Positions 42,600 to 51,652 of a stretch of 55,847 nt of DNA are shown here, one piece after another (the first letter of the stretch is position 1; each line of letters starts with the position of its first letter). The notes beneath the pieces were generated by a model. The model had not been told where the DNA came from. It made no database searches and saw only the letters and a program-made list of their open reading frames with translations. The stretch comes from Propionibacteriaceae bacterium (GTDB taxonomy: Bacteria > Actinomycetota > Actinomycetes > Propionibacteriales > Propionibacteriaceae), in NCBI GenBank assembly GCA_009780915.1, contig WQZD01000018.1:1-55847 (forward strand), in the 5' to 3' direction. A program made the translations under genes and the position numbers.

Positions 42600-43103
42600 C
42601 AGCCCCCATGGAGGCGCCCGACCTGGCCGGCGGGTCCTCCATACGTCCTCGACACGCCCGTCCACGAGTGTGGGAATCACGATTCGGACGCGGCCGCGTC
42701 AGGTGGACTTGCCCGCGGGGGAAGAGTATCGTTAATGGAGTTCTTGAGAACTAGATTCGGTGGCTGGGTGGATCCGAAATCTGGGGGCGTGATCGAGAAT
42801 GTGACCGGTGACGGTCGCATAGGTGACGACGTGCGGGATTCAGAATCCGCAGTTGATGGGAAAATTGTAAAATCAATCTCATAATTTCACATACATGTAG
42901 ACAAAGTGATAGCCTACAAATAATCGAGGATCTCATGCGGGGGGTATGCATGATTGGTCCGCACCACATAATAACGTGATAGAGCTGAAGCTTTCCCCGT
43001 TGCTTTAGCTCGTCCGATGAAAATCGGATTATCCCACCCCGGATGGTGGCGGTTTCCCCAAGCCGCCACCATCGCTATGTCTGCGACCCGGTAGGGTAGG
43101 GGC
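42600..43103. other. Intergenic region with three hairpins and an AT-rich stretch
   Basis: No convincing gene. About 42720-43030 is clearly more AT-rich than its surroundings. Three stem-loops lie in a row near the 3' end: GAGCTGAAGC (42982-42991) with GCTTTAGCTC (43002-43011); TCCGAT (43013-43018) with ATCGGA (43024-43029); and the perfect ATGGTGGCGG (43044-43053) with CCGCCACCAT (43064-43073). No T-run follows any of them. TAGGGT at 43092-43097 is a plausible -10 for the next gene. Confidence 0.5.
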
Positions 43104-44411
43104 ATGGATCTTTCTGAGCAGTTGATCACTGATCTGGCGCGTATGGTCGCCATCCCTTCCATCGGCGCCCTCGACGAGCATGCGGGGGACGTCTCCGCCT
43201 CGGCACAGCTGATCGCCACGATGTTGAGCGAGGTCGGATGCCCGGACGTCCGCGTGATCGACGGGCCCTGCGCGCCTGCCGTCATCGGTCGTTTCCCCGC
43301 CCCTGACGGCGCTCCGACGATCTGTCTGTACTCGCACCACGACGTCCAGCCCATCGGGGACCTGTCGGACTGGGTCCACCCGCCCCTGGAGATCACCCAG
43401 GTGGGCGACCGCCTGTTCGGACGCGGAGCGGCCGACGACAAGGGCGGCGTGGCGGTCCACCTCGCGACGCTGCGGGCCTTCGAGGGGCGTCCGCCTGTGG
43501 GGATCACCGTCTTCATCGAGGGCGAGGAGGAGATCGGGTCTCCGCACTCCGCCCAGTTCATCGCCGACAACGCCGACCTCATCCGTGCCGACGCGTACAT
43601 CATCATGGACGCTGGCACCTGGGCGGTGGGCGAGCCGGCCTTCACCACGACTCTGCGCGGGGTGTGCGACGCGATCATCGAGGTCGAGACTCTCGACCAC
43701 GCCTTGCACTCCGGACAGTTCGGGGGAGTCGCTCCCGACGCCCTCACCTCCTTGTGCCGACTGCTGGCCACGATGCACACCGACGACGGGGACGTGGCCG
43801 TCGAGGGGTTGCGCACATCGGTGAGTTTCGACATCGACTACTCCACGCAATCCGTGCGTGAATCGGCGGGCATCCTCGACGGGGTGCGCGAGTTGGGGAC
43901 CGGGTCCATCGCTGATCGACTGTGGGCCAAGCCCTCGTTGACCGTCATCGGGCTCGACACCGTCCCGGTGGCCGAGTCCTCCAACACACTGCTGCCGACC
44001 GCCCGCGCGAGGGTCAGCGTCCGCGTGCCCCCGGGCATGCGGGCCGCCGAGGCTCTCGACGCCCTGGTCGCCCACTGCGAGGCCCATGCCCCCTGGGGCG
44101 CCCACGTGAGGGTGATCCGTGGCAGCGTGGGCAACCCGGGCCAGATCCCCGTGGACGGGCCCCTGGTCGCGGCGGGGCGATCGGCATGGGAAGAGGGCTT
44201 CGGAGTCGCTCCGGTGCTCGTGGGCCAGGGCGGGGCCATCCCCCTGGTCGGGGAACTGCACGCGGCCTTCCCGCACGCGGAGTTCCTTGTCACCGGGATC
44301 GCCGACCCCGACGCGCGCATGCACGCGCCCAACGAGTCGGTGTCCCTGTCCGACTTGATCCGTACCGTCCGTTCGCAGATCGGCTTCCTGGAAGCGGCCG
44401 CGCGCCTGTGA
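43104..44411 (+). CDS. M20-family dipeptidase (DapE/ArgE-like)
   Basis: A zinc-dependent cytosolic exopeptidase of 435 residues. The metal site residues lie in LYSHHDVQP, the FGRGAADDKGG stretch, the catalytic FIEGEEEIGS, and IIMDAG; the terminal MHAPNESVSLSDL supplies the last histidine. The dimerisation domain sits in the middle (about 180-310). ATG 43104 follows TAGGGT by six bases, so leaderless translation is likely. Substrate is probably dipeptides, not proven. It is followed by purF. Confidence 0.88.
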   Translation: MDLSEQLITDLARMVAIPSIGALDEHAGDVSASAQLIATMLSEVGCPDVRVIDGPCAPAVIGRFPAPDGAPTICLYSHHDVQPIGDLSDWVHPPLEITQVGDRLFGRGAADDKGGVAVHLATLRAFEGRPPVGITVFIEGEEEIGSPHSAQFIADNADLIRADAYIIMDAGTWAVGEPAFTTTLRGVCDAIIEVETLDHALHSGQFGGVAPDALTSLCRLLATMHTDDGDVAVEGLRTSVSFDIDYSTQSVRESAGILDGVRELGTGSIADRLWAKPSLTVIGLDTVPVAESSNTLLPTARARVSVRVPPGMRAAEALDALVAHCEAHAPWGAHVRVIRGSVGNPGQIPVDGPLVAAGRSAWEEGFGVAPVLVGQGGAIPLVGELHAAFPHAEFLVTGIADPDARMHAPNESVSLSDLIRTVRSQIGFLEAAARL

Positions 44412-44448
44412 AGGGTGGGACGGCGACTCCATCGGCCCGCTCGACGGG

Positions 44449-44454
44449 TAATCT
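44449..44454 (+). promoter_or_regulatory. -10 element of purF, leaderless spacing
   Basis: TAATCT ends seven bases before GTG 44462. This distance is one reason to choose that start. Confidence 0.4.
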
Positions 44455-44461
44455 GGTGGAT

Positions 44462-45949
44462 GTGACGGATGTGACATCAGAATGCACCGATGATCGGGCC
44501 AAGGATGAATGCGGCGTCTTCGGTGTGTGGGCGCCGGGGGAAGTGGTCTCGAAGCTGACCTATTTCGGCTTGTACGCCCTGCAGCACCGGGGCCAGGAGT
44601 CAGCGGGCATCGCGGTGGCCGACGGCGAGCGGGTCATGGTCTTCAAGGACATGGGTCTGGTCTCGCAGGTCTTCAACGAGTCGACGCTGAACTCTCTGAC
44701 GGGGTCCATCGCGATCGGGCACACCCGCTACTCCACCACAGGCGCCTCCCGATGGGAGAACGCCCAACCCACCTTCCGTGCCACCCCGTACGGCGACCTG
44801 GCGTTGGCCCACAACGGGAACCTGACTAACACTCAGGCGCTGAGCGCCCACGTGTCGGGACTCGACCCCAGCCGGATGGCACAGCCGTCCACGCACGGGG
44901 ACTCCAGCTCTGACACGGCCCTCCTCGCCAGCATGCTGGCCGACCACCCCGGCCCGTGCGAGACAGCCGCCGAGGCGGTCCTGCCGCTCTTGGAGGGCGC
45001 CTTCTCTCTGGTCTTCTGCACGAAGGACCGGCTGTTCGCCGCACGCGACCGCCATGGGATGCGGCCGCTGTGCGTGGGCGCCCTCGGCGACGGCTGGGTG
45101 GTCGCGTCGGAATCGGCGGCCCTGGACATCGTCGGAGCGACGTTCCTGCGCGACGTGGAGCCGGGGGAGTTCCTCGTCATCGACGAGCGGGGACTGACGT
45201 CGAGCCGGTTCGCCCAGCCGGAGAAGAAAGAGTGCCTGTTCGAGTACGTGTACCTCTCGCGACCCGACACGATGCTGGGCGACCGTCTCGTCCACAACAT
45301 CCGTGTCAAGATCGGCAAGCTCCTGGCGCAGGAGTGCCCCGCCGACGCGGACTTGGTGATCCCGGTGCCGGACTCCGGGACCCCGGCGGCCATCGGGTAC
45401 GCGGCCGCCTCCCGCATCGAGTACGGCCAGGGCCTGGTGAAGAACGCCTACGTCGGGCGCACTTTCATCCAGCCCTCCCAGACCTTACGCCAGTTGGGGA
45501 TCCGGCTGAAGCTCAATCCGCTCAAACGCGTGGTGGTGGGCAAGCGTCTGGTCGTGGTGGACGACTCGATCGTGCGCGGCAACACCCAGCGCCAGGTCGT
45601 CGCCATGCTGCGACAGGCGGGGGCCGCGGAAGTCCATGTGCGTATCTCCTCCCCGCCCGTGATGTGGCCGTGCTTCTTCGGCATCGACTTCGCCGATCCG
45701 CACGAGTTGATCGCCCGCGAGATGGACGTCGATCAGATCGCCGCGTCCATCGGAGCCGACTCCCTGGGCTATGTCAGCCTCGACTCCCTGATCGAGGCGA
45801 CCCACGTCGCCAAACAGGATCTGTGCCGGGCCTGCTTCGACGGCAGGTACGACGTGCCCGTGCCGGCCCAGGACGCTTCCCGCCTGGGACTGGGGCCCCA
45901 GGGCACCGGCCAGGCCACGACCGACCATCTCGACTCTCCCGTTTCTTAA
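44462..45949 (+). CDS. purF: Amidophosphoribosyltransferase
   Basis: First committed step of purine synthesis: PRPP plus glutamine to phosphoribosylamine. A 495-residue enzyme with a short propeptide before the catalytic Cys in KDECGVFGVW, the glutaminase site HTRYSTTG and HNGNLTN, and the PRPP loop VVVDDSIVRGNT in the C-terminal half. Cys pairs for the Fe-S cluster of this type are seen at KKECLFEYVY and KQDLCRACFDG. Start GTG 44462 is chosen by spacing from the -10; GTG 44456 is possible. AAGGAGG separates it from purM. Confidence 0.96.
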   Translation: MTDVTSECTDDRAKDECGVFGVWAPGEVVSKLTYFGLYALQHRGQESAGIAVADGERVMVFKDMGLVSQVFNESTLNSLTGSIAIGHTRYSTTGASRWENAQPTFRATPYGDLALAHNGNLTNTQALSAHVSGLDPSRMAQPSTHGDSSSDTALLASMLADHPGPCETAAEAVLPLLEGAFSLVFCTKDRLFAARDRHGMRPLCVGALGDGWVVASESAALDIVGATFLRDVEPGEFLVIDERGLTSSRFAQPEKKECLFEYVYLSRPDTMLGDRLVHNIRVKIGKLLAQECPADADLVIPVPDSGTPAAIGYAAASRIEYGQGLVKNAYVGRTFIQPSQTLRQLGIRLKLNPLKRVVVGKRLVVVDDSIVRGNTQRQVVAMLRQAGAAEVHVRISSPPVMWPCFFGIDFADPHELIAREMDVDQIAASIGADSLGYVSLDSLIEATHVAKQDLCRACFDGRYDVPVPAQDASRLGLGPQGTGQATTDHLDSPVS

Positions 45950-45958
45950 GGAGGCATC

Positions 45959-47017
45959 ATGAGCCAAGAATCCGCGTACGCCCGTGCGGGGGTGGACATC
46001 CACGCCGGCGACCGCGCTGTCGAGTTGATGAAAGCCCATGTCGCCACGACCGCCCGGCCGGAGATCATCGGGGGCTTGGGCGGATTCGCCGGCCTCTTCG
46101 ACGCCACAGCTCTGAAGGGGTACGACCGCCCCGTGCTGGCCACGTCCACCGACGGTGTGGGGACGAAGGTCGCCATCGCCGCCGCCATGGACGTCCATGA
46201 CACCATCGGTTTCGATCTCATCGGCATGCTCGTGGACGACCTCGTCGTCGTGGGCGCCGAGCCCTTGTTCGTGACCGACTACATCGCGTGCGGGCGCGTG
46301 GTCCCCGACCGGATCGCCGCCATCGTGAAGGGGATCGCCGCGGCCTGCGTGCACGCCGGGGCGGCCCTGCTGGGCGGGGAGACCGCCGAGCATCCCGGCC
46401 TGCTGGCGCCCGACGAGTACGACATCGCCGGAGCGACGACGGGCGTGGTGGAACATGACGCGATCCTCGGCGCCCACCGCGTGCGCGAGGGCGACAGGGT
46501 CATCGCCCTGGCCTCCTCGGGGTTGCACGCCAACGGATACTCCCTGGTGCGCCACGTCCTCCTCGACGGCGCCGGGATGAAGCTGGACGCCCACGTGGAC
46601 GACTTCGGGCGCACCCTGGGCGAGGAGTTGCTCGAGCCCACCCGGGTGTACGCGCGCGACTGTCTGCAGGTGATCCGATCCGTCGAGGTCCATGCCATGA
46701 GCCACATCACGGGCGGAGGGCTCGCCAACAACCTCGCCCGCGTCATCCCCGACCATCTGTCCGCCCTGGTGGACCGCTCGACATGGCGCCCGCAGCCGAT
46801 CTTCGACATGGTCGCCCGTGTCGGGAAGATCAGCCAAGCGGACATCGAGGAGACGCTCAACATGGGTGTGGGCATGGTGATGATCTGCCCGCCCGACGCT
46901 GTCGAGCAGGCCGTCGACATTCTCGGCTCGAGGGGAATCCCGGCCTGGGACGCCGGCGTGGTGACAACCAGACGACCCGACGGCGCGGCCGTGGAATTGT
47001 CCGGGCGGCATCACTGA
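45959..47017 (+). CDS. purM: Phosphoribosylformylglycinamidine cyclo-ligase (AIR synthetase)
   Basis: Fifth step of purine synthesis, closing the imidazole ring with ATP. A 352-residue enzyme: YARAGVDIHAGDRAVELMK, LATSTDGVGTKVAIA, DLIGMLVDDLVVVGAEPLF, LLGGETAEHPGLL and IALASSGLHANGYSLVR are family motifs. AAGGAGG lies about seven bases before the ATG. It follows purF by nine bases and forms one operon with it. The C-terminus is a little shorter than E. coli-type relatives. Confidence 0.97.
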   Translation: MSQESAYARAGVDIHAGDRAVELMKAHVATTARPEIIGGLGGFAGLFDATALKGYDRPVLATSTDGVGTKVAIAAAMDVHDTIGFDLIGMLVDDLVVVGAEPLFVTDYIACGRVVPDRIAAIVKGIAAACVHAGAALLGGETAEHPGLLAPDEYDIAGATTGVVEHDAILGAHRVREGDRVIALASSGLHANGYSLVRHVLLDGAGMKLDAHVDDFGRTLGEELLEPTRVYARDCLQVIRSVEVHAMSHITGGGLANNLARVIPDHLSALVDRSTWRPQPIFDMVARVGKISQADIEETLNMGVGMVMICPPDAVEQAVDILGSRGIPAWDAGVVTTRRPDGAAVELSGRHH

Positions 47018-47033
47018 ACATTCGTGTGTCGGC

Positions 47034-47062
47034 TTGGACCTACTGGGGGAAACGGGTAGTCT
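47034..47062 (+). promoter_or_regulatory. Promoter of the DUF3073 gene
   Basis: TTGGAC (47034-47039) and TAGTCT (47057-47062) with exactly 17 bases between. The RNA would have a leader of about 60 bases ending in a strong GAAGGAGG site. Confidence 0.6.
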
Positions 47063-47128
47063 AAGGGGCACGATTACATTCCACACATTAGTCACGCGGG
47101 GTTGCCGCGAGTGAAGGAGGCTGACCCT

Positions 47129-47359
47129 ATGGGGCGCGGCCGTCAGAAGGCAAAGCAGACAAAAGTCGCACGGGAACTGAAGTACCGACCAATTTCGACA
47201 GATTTCGCATCTTTGGAAGAGGAGTTGCGGAAGGGGGCGGGTTACGACATCCCCGCTGCGTATGCCGACATCGCTGAAGAATATTCTCATGACGAGGACG
47301 AGGAAGACCTCGACGAGGACACGCCGTACGGCGACTCGTCTGAGGTGACTGACAGGTAG
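47129..47359 (+). CDS. DUF3073 family protein
   Basis: A 76-residue protein: MGRGRQKAKQTKVARELKY is the family's conserved basic N-terminus. The C-terminus is highly acidic (about residues 50-68, HDEDEEDLDEDTP). DUF3073 is actinobacterial and commonly follows purM, as here. A nucleic-acid-binding role is suggested by the charged ends but not established. GAAGGAGG nine bases upstream and a -35/-10 pair at 47034-47062 suggest high expression. Confidence 0.9.
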   Translation: MGRGRQKAKQTKVARELKYRPISTDFASLEEELRKGAGYDIPAAYADIAEEYSHDEDEEDLDEDTPYGDSSEVTDR

Positions 47360-47423
47360 GCCTTTCTCTTAGCGGGGTCCCTTCCAGGTGGACATGTGGT
47401 CTTTGCACCTGAACAGGAGTGTG

Positions 47424-48563
47424 ATGGACATCAAAGCATCGCGATTCGGTCTCGCGTCCATGATCGCGAAATGGCGGACAACGCTGTCTCAGAATGTGGA
47501 CATCATTGATCCAGATAGTGAGACGCCTGTGGCAGAAGGGCAGATCCCCGACGCGGGCGCATGGGACGCCGAGTGGCGTCCGGATCCCCTCCTCGACGGA
47601 TTCGAGGTCCTCACGTACACCATGGGCTCACGGCCCCACCTGCCCGAGGAAGGCACGGGGAACCTGGTCTCCACCCTGGTGCGCCATCATCCCCCTCGCC
47701 GCCGCCGGGCGATCCTGCACATCCACGGGTGGAACGAGTACTTCTTCCAGCGCCATGTGGCCGAGTTCTACGAGAGCCTGGGGTACGACTTCTACGCCGT
47801 GGACCTGCACCGGTACGGGCGCAGCCTGCAGTCCGGCGAACTCTTCGGATACATGGACGACGTGGAGGACTACTACGAGGAACTCGACGCCTGCGTCGCC
47901 GCCATCAGGGCCGACCACGCCAGCGTGGTCCTCTCCGGCCACTCCACCGGGGGCCTGATCGCGAGCCTGTACGCGAACGACCGTCCCAAGACCTTCATCG
48001 GCGTGGTGCTCAACGCGCCGTGGATCGACATGCAGGGCTCGGCTCTCTTCCGTGCCCTGACCCCGCCGATCGTGAGGGGGCTGGCCGTCGCATCGCCGAC
48101 CATGGTCCTCCCCACGGCGGAGAACGATCTGTACGGGCAGTCCCTGCACACCCTGTACAAGGGCGAGTGGGAGTACGACCTGGGGCTGAAGAGGGTGGAC
48201 TCCCAGCCATTTCGCCCGGGCTGGATCAGAGCCGTCGTGAACGGGCACGACCGGATCTCGGCGGGCCTGCACATCGACTGTCCCGTCCTGGTGGTCACCT
48301 CTGCCCGGTCCTCGGCCCCCAAGGAGTGGTGCGAGGACGTGACCAGCACCGACACGGCCTTGGACGTGGACCGCATCGCCGCCAGGTCCCCCTTGCTGGG
48401 ATGGCACGTGACGATGGTCCGGCTGCTGGGCGCCATCCACGACGTCTCCTTGTCCCGGTCCGACGTGAGGGACCGTTTCTTCGACGAGATCCGCCGGTGG
48501 GAGTTGGCCTACCTCGCAGGGCCAGGCGCCCAGGAGAGGGCCGCTCGCGACCTGTCGGAGTGA
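47424..48563 (+). CDS. Alpha/beta hydrolase (monoacylglycerol lipase-like)
   Basis: A 379-residue serine hydrolase. The nucleophile elbow is GHSTGG, with a preceding LHIHGWNEYFFQ oxyanion-region and DLHRYGRS. The acid and histidine of the triad are probably in VVTSARSSAPK... and GAIHDVSLS regions, with His in the latter. It resembles lysophospholipase/monoacylglycerol lipase-like enzymes of actinobacteria. The start ATG 47424 follows CAGGAG. It ends three bases before the sirtuin gene and is probably co-transcribed with it. Confidence 0.82.
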   Translation: MDIKASRFGLASMIAKWRTTLSQNVDIIDPDSETPVAEGQIPDAGAWDAEWRPDPLLDGFEVLTYTMGSRPHLPEEGTGNLVSTLVRHHPPRRRRAILHIHGWNEYFFQRHVAEFYESLGYDFYAVDLHRYGRSLQSGELFGYMDDVEDYYEELDACVAAIRADHASVVLSGHSTGGLIASLYANDRPKTFIGVVLNAPWIDMQGSALFRALTPPIVRGLAVASPTMVLPTAENDLYGQSLHTLYKGEWEYDLGLKRVDSQPFRPGWIRAVVNGHDRISAGLHIDCPVLVVTSARSSAPKEWCEDVTSTDTALDVDRIAARSPLLGWHVTMVRLLGAIHDVSLSRSDVRDRFFDEIRRWELAYLAGPGAQERAARDLSE

Positions 48564-48566
48564 GCC

Positions 48567-49286
48567 ATGCCCGAGGACCTGTCACAGATCATCGCGCGAA
48601 GCGAGCGCATCGTCTTCTTCGGAGGAGCGGGTGTGTCGACCGAGTCCGGGATCCCCGACTTCCGATCCGCCGAGGGTCTGTACAACCAGGAGACCACCAC
48701 GACGTGGTCGCCCGAGCAGGTGCTCAGCCACAGCTTCTTCCTCGATCATCCGGACGAGTTCTTCGCGTACTACACGACTCACCTCGTCCACCTGGAGGCC
48801 CGGCCCAACCAGGCGCACCGGGCCCTGGCGAGCCTGGAGGCTCGGGGAAAACTCACGGCTGTGGTGACCCAGAACATCGACGGACTCCACCAGGCGGCCG
48901 GATCGCGCGAGGTGATCGAGCTCCACGGCAGCGTCCTGCGCAACTATTGCTGCGGGTGCGGCGCGGAGCACACCGTGCAGACGGTGGTGGCCGCTCGGGG
49001 CGTCCCGCGATGCCCGGCCTGTGGCGGGGTGATCCGTCCTGACGTCGTCTTGTACGAGGAACCCCTGGACATGGACGTGATGGACGCGGCTGTGCGCGCG
49101 GTCGCCTCGGCCGACACGCTCATCGTGGGCGGCACGTCGTTGGCCGTGTATCCGGCCGCGGGCCTGATCGACTATTTCCGAGGATCCACGCTCGTGCTGA
49201 TCAACAAGGACCCCACGCCGGCCGACCGGCTCGCCACGCTGGTCATCCATGCGAGCCTCGGCGCCACGCTGGCGCCGTACCTGTGA
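48567..49286 (+). CDS. NAD-dependent protein deacylase (sirtuin)
   Basis: Removes acyl groups from lysines with NAD. The 239-residue protein shows FFGGAGVSTESGIPDFRS (NAD), VTQNIDGLHQAAGS (catalytic region) with ELHGSVLRNYCC, and a zinc site of CCGCG and CPAC. VGGTSLAVYPAAGL and INKDPTP complete the fold. Likely adjusts metabolic enzymes such as acetyl-CoA synthetase; the targets are unknown. The ATG follows the hydrolase stop by three bases. Confidence 0.94.
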   Translation: MPEDLSQIIARSERIVFFGGAGVSTESGIPDFRSAEGLYNQETTTTWSPEQVLSHSFFLDHPDEFFAYYTTHLVHLEARPNQAHRALASLEARGKLTAVVTQNIDGLHQAAGSREVIELHGSVLRNYCCGCGAEHTVQTVVAARGVPRCPACGGVIRPDVVLYEEPLDMDVMDAAVRAVASADTLIVGGTSLAVYPAAGLIDYFRGSTLVLINKDPTPADRLATLVIHASLGATLAPYL

Positions 49287-49298
49287 CGGCCCGGTCCC

Positions 49299-50177
49299 TT
49301 AGGACGCGACCTGCTGGAGAGCCGTCAGGAGCTCGGAGGCCGTGCGCGGAGTGACCGTCGACGCGTTGGGCTGCAAGTCGAAGCTCACCTGCACGCCGTT
49401 GACGAGGAAGGTGGGCGTGGCGTTGATGCCGCCCTGCTCGCCTTCCTGCTCCATGGCCGTCACCTCGGCGGTCGTCGCCTTGGTGTCGTAGCAGGTCTGG
49501 AAGTCGGTGTAGTCCTGGCCGGTGATCCCGGCTTGCTGGGCGAAGTCCATGCGCAACTGGTCGTCGGTGTACCCCACGCCCTCGGTGGGCTGGTTGGCGA
49601 AGATCGTCGAGTGATAGGTCCAGAAGTGTCCGACTTTGTCGGCGCACAAGGCGGCGGCCGCCGCGCGCTCAGAGGAGTCGTTGCCGATCACCTGATCGCC
49701 GATCAGGGTACGGATGTGGATGCGCAGGTCGATGTCGCCGGATTGGGCGAGCTGGCTCAGGGCGGCGCCGTAGATCTCCTCCGCGCGGCCGCACCAGGGG
49801 CACTGATAGTCGCTGTGGATCTCCAGGATGATCGCGCCGGGCTTGACCGTGGGGGAGACCTCGACGTACTGGGTGAAGAAGATCGGCGCGGTGGGAGTCG
49901 ACGCGGTCGTGGTCGGGGTCGCGGACGGCGAGGTCGGGGCGGGTGTCCCGCCACCGCGCATGACCAACAGGACCACCGCGACCACCAGAGCCACCGCGAT
50001 CACGCTGACGGCACCCAAGGCGACCTGCAGGGTGCGGATGAGGGAGTCCTTGGGATCCGTGGGCGTCGGGGCGACGTCGTCCTGTGTCGCCATCGTCAGG
50101 GATTCGGTCTCCTCGGATGAGACTGGTGGTTGTTCTCCAGCTAGTTTCGCAGCTTCGGACCTCTTGATTTTCGCCAT
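49299..50177 (-). CDS. Membrane-anchored DsbA-like thiol oxidoreductase
   Basis: A 292-residue protein: a cytoplasmic N-terminal part (about 49 residues), one membrane helix (about 50-73), a Thr/Pro-rich linker, then a thioredoxin-fold domain with DYQCPWCG (Cys126-Cys129) and a cis-proline stretch GGINATPTFLVNG. Actinobacteria use such proteins to form disulfides in secreted proteins. GAGAGGA precedes the ATG. It ends close to the sirtuin stop, convergent. Confidence 0.92.
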   Translation of the reverse strand: MAKIKRSEAAKLAGEQPPVSSEETESLTMATQDDVAPTPTDPKDSLIRTLQVALGAVSVIAVALVVAVVLLVMRGGGTPAPTSPSATPTTTASTPTAPIFFTQYVEVSPTVKPGAIILEIHSDYQCPWCGRAEEIYGAALSQLAQSGDIDLRIHIRTLIGDQVIGNDSSERAAAAALCADKVGHFWTYHSTIFANQPTEGVGYTDDQLRMDFAQQAGITGQDYTDFQTCYDTKATTAEVTAMEQEGEQGGINATPTFLVNGVQVSFDLQPNASTVTPRTASELLTALQQVAS

Positions 50178-50338
50178 GCGCGCGTCCTCTCCAATGGATG
50201 CCTATCGTATCATCACATTCGAGGTTGTCGCCCACGCCTTGCCGTTGTGGGACGAGGATTCGAGAGGATGCGCGACGATGGACGGGGGCGCCATCCGGGG
50301 TCTGGATCGTGGGAGGCCCCGGCCATGGGCATGGGGAC

Positions 50339-50344
50339 TAGGCT
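50339..50344 (+). promoter_or_regulatory. -10 element of the SRAP gene, leaderless spacing
   Basis: TAGGCT ends seven bases before ATG 50352, with no ribosome site between. Confidence 0.45.
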
Positions 50345-50351
50345 GATCGCT

Positions 50352-51101
50352 ATGTGCGGTCGATTCGTCTTCTCTCGAACCTCGTCGGATCTCCAGGCCG
50401 TGTTCGAGATCGATCAGGTGGACGAGGATCTGCCTCGACCCTCGTTCAACATCGCGCCCTCCGAGCAGATCTGTGTCGTCGTGGAACCTGGGTCCCGGGC
50501 CGACGCGGATCCGTCCCCTGGGTCCGATCGGCGTCTGGTGGCGGCGCGTTGGGGGCTGATCCCCCGGTTCGCACGGTCGATGGCCTCCGGCCCCACGCCG
50601 TTCAACGCGCGCGCCGAGAAGCTTCTGGATTCGCCTCTGTACGCCGGGCCGTACGCCACGAGGCGGGCGATCATCCCCGCAGACGGGTTCTTCGAGAGGC
50701 GGAAGGCTGATCGCGTCAGTTACTACATCCACCCCGGCGACGGGTCCGTCCTCGCTTTCGCGGGTGTGTACGAATGGTGGCGTCCTCCCCAGGTCGACCT
50801 CCCGCGACCGGGCGCGTGGGTGCTGTCGACCGCCATCGTCACCTCCGACGCGCATGGCCCGATGGCGAGGATCCATGACCGGCAACCGGTGTGCTTGCCC
50901 CGCGACATGTGGGCGGCGTGGCTGGATCCTGGCGTCGTCGGTGATCGGGACTTGCTGGAGGAGGCCGTCCTCACATCCCATGCGGTCATGGACGCCCTCG
51001 ACTTCCGCCAGGTCGGACCCGGATGGGGGTCCACCCAGCCGGGGACGCGACGTGACGATCCAGGACTCATCGAGGAATGGGACTCGACCGATGCTCCGTA
51101 G
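50352..51101 (+). CDS. SRAP-domain protein (YedK/HMCES, abasic-site DNA crosslinker)
   Basis: Forms a covalent thiazolidine link with abasic sites in single-stranded DNA, shielding them. The 249-residue protein begins MCGRFVFS: Cys2 is the reactive residue after Met removal, which fixes the start at ATG 50352. Other conserved parts are SFNIAPSEQ, ARWGLIPRF, PFNARAEKL (catalytic Glu), IPADGFFER and the late IHDRQPVCL (catalytic His). The TAGGCT -10 seven bases upstream fits a leaderless transcript. Family role is known; here not tested. Confidence 0.94.
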   Translation: MCGRFVFSRTSSDLQAVFEIDQVDEDLPRPSFNIAPSEQICVVVEPGSRADADPSPGSDRRLVAARWGLIPRFARSMASGPTPFNARAEKLLDSPLYAGPYATRRAIIPADGFFERRKADRVSYYIHPGDGSVLAFAGVYEWWRPPQVDLPRPGAWVLSTAIVTSDAHGPMARIHDRQPVCLPRDMWAAWLDPGVVGDRDLLEEAVLTSHAVMDALDFRQVGPGWGSTQPGTRRDDPGLIEEWDSTDAP

Positions 51102-51179
51102 TGAGGGCGTACACGAAATGGCGGCGTACGCGAAACGCTGAGCGGCATGTGGAACGGGAGAGGGTGACGGGTGGAAAGG

Positions 51180-51253
51180 TGGCCAAGGTCGGGATCGAAC
51201 CGACGACCTCATCCTTTTCAGGGATGCGCTACTACCGACTGAGCTACCTGGCC
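51180..51253 (-). tRNA. tRNA-Phe (anticodon GAA)
   Basis: Read on the minus strand, GGCCAGG pairs with CTTGGCC (one G-T pair), the anticodon stem CATCC/GGATG closes CTGAAAA with GAA, and the T-arm is GTCGGTTCGATCCCGAC. The D-arm has only three good pairs (GCT with AGC). CCA is not encoded. It follows tRNA-Asp in one transcript. Confidence 0.93.
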
Positions 51254-51275
51254 GAATGAGCCATGTGCTGACTCT

Positions 51276-51352
51276 TGGCGACCCCGATGGGACTTGAACC
51301 CACGACCTCCGCCGTGACAGGGCGGCGCGCTAACCAACTGCGCTACGGGGCC
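51276..51352 (-). tRNA. tRNA-Asp (anticodon GTC), CCA encoded
   Basis: On the minus strand GGCCCCG pairs with CGGGGTC, the D-arm is GCGCAGTTGGTTAGCGC, and the loop CTGTCAC carries GTC between CGCC and GGCG. T-arm GTGGGTTCAAGTCCCAT. The 3' CCA (TGG on the plus strand, 51276-51278) is encoded. Confidence 0.95.
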
Positions 51353-51383
51353 ATAATGGCCTGCCGGCGAACCGGCTTGAAGA

Positions 51384-51413
51384 ACTATATCCTATCTTCG
51401 GCTGAAGGTCCAA
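51384..51413 (-). promoter_or_regulatory. Promoter of tRNA-Asp and tRNA-Phe
   Basis: On the minus strand TTGGAC (plus 51408-51413) and TATAGT (plus 51384-51389) are separated by 18 bases. This shows the chromosome is intact to at least 51413, so the mobile element starts beyond that point. Confidence 0.55.
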
Positions 51414-51652
51414 ACTCCTTCTCGGCCCGAAGATCGGTGCGTTCTTCGCATCCCCAACGGGGTTCGAACACATTTTACTCATGAAAAATTACCCGATCCC
51501 ATAAGGGAAAATATTATGCGACAAGGGGAGACTATATCTATAGACATCGGCATGAATACACAGAAATACACTACAATGGACTAAAAATAGGCGTGAAATA
51601 GGCGCAAAATGGGCGCGGAAATCGCCTATCTATCAAGGAGAAATGTGGAACA
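51414..51652. other. Left end of the integrated element, junction not resolved
   Basis: No gene seen. The sequence becomes AT-rich after about 51480, with several A/T runs up to the integrase. A short palindrome GTTCGAAC lies at about 51463. I could not find a matching copy at the other side, because the right end of the element lies outside the window. Confidence 0.4.

Noticed and set aside
43922-44461. Frame extending purF upstream over the M20 gene
   Set aside because: purF starts with the propeptide just before C-G-V-F-G; the upstream part is a shadow of the peptidase.
50202-51212. Minus-strand frame opposite the SRAP gene
   Set aside because: It is a shadow; the SRAP motifs with Cys2 are clear on the plus strand.
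51276-51352. tRNA-Asp as the integration site of the element
   Set aside because: The element lies on the 5' side of the tRNA, beyond an intact promoter, whereas integration normally uses the 3' end.
51455-51475. Truncated tRNA fragment (GGGGTTCGAAC) as an attachment site
   Set aside because: The flanking bases do not form a T-arm on either strand, so it is only a short palindrome.
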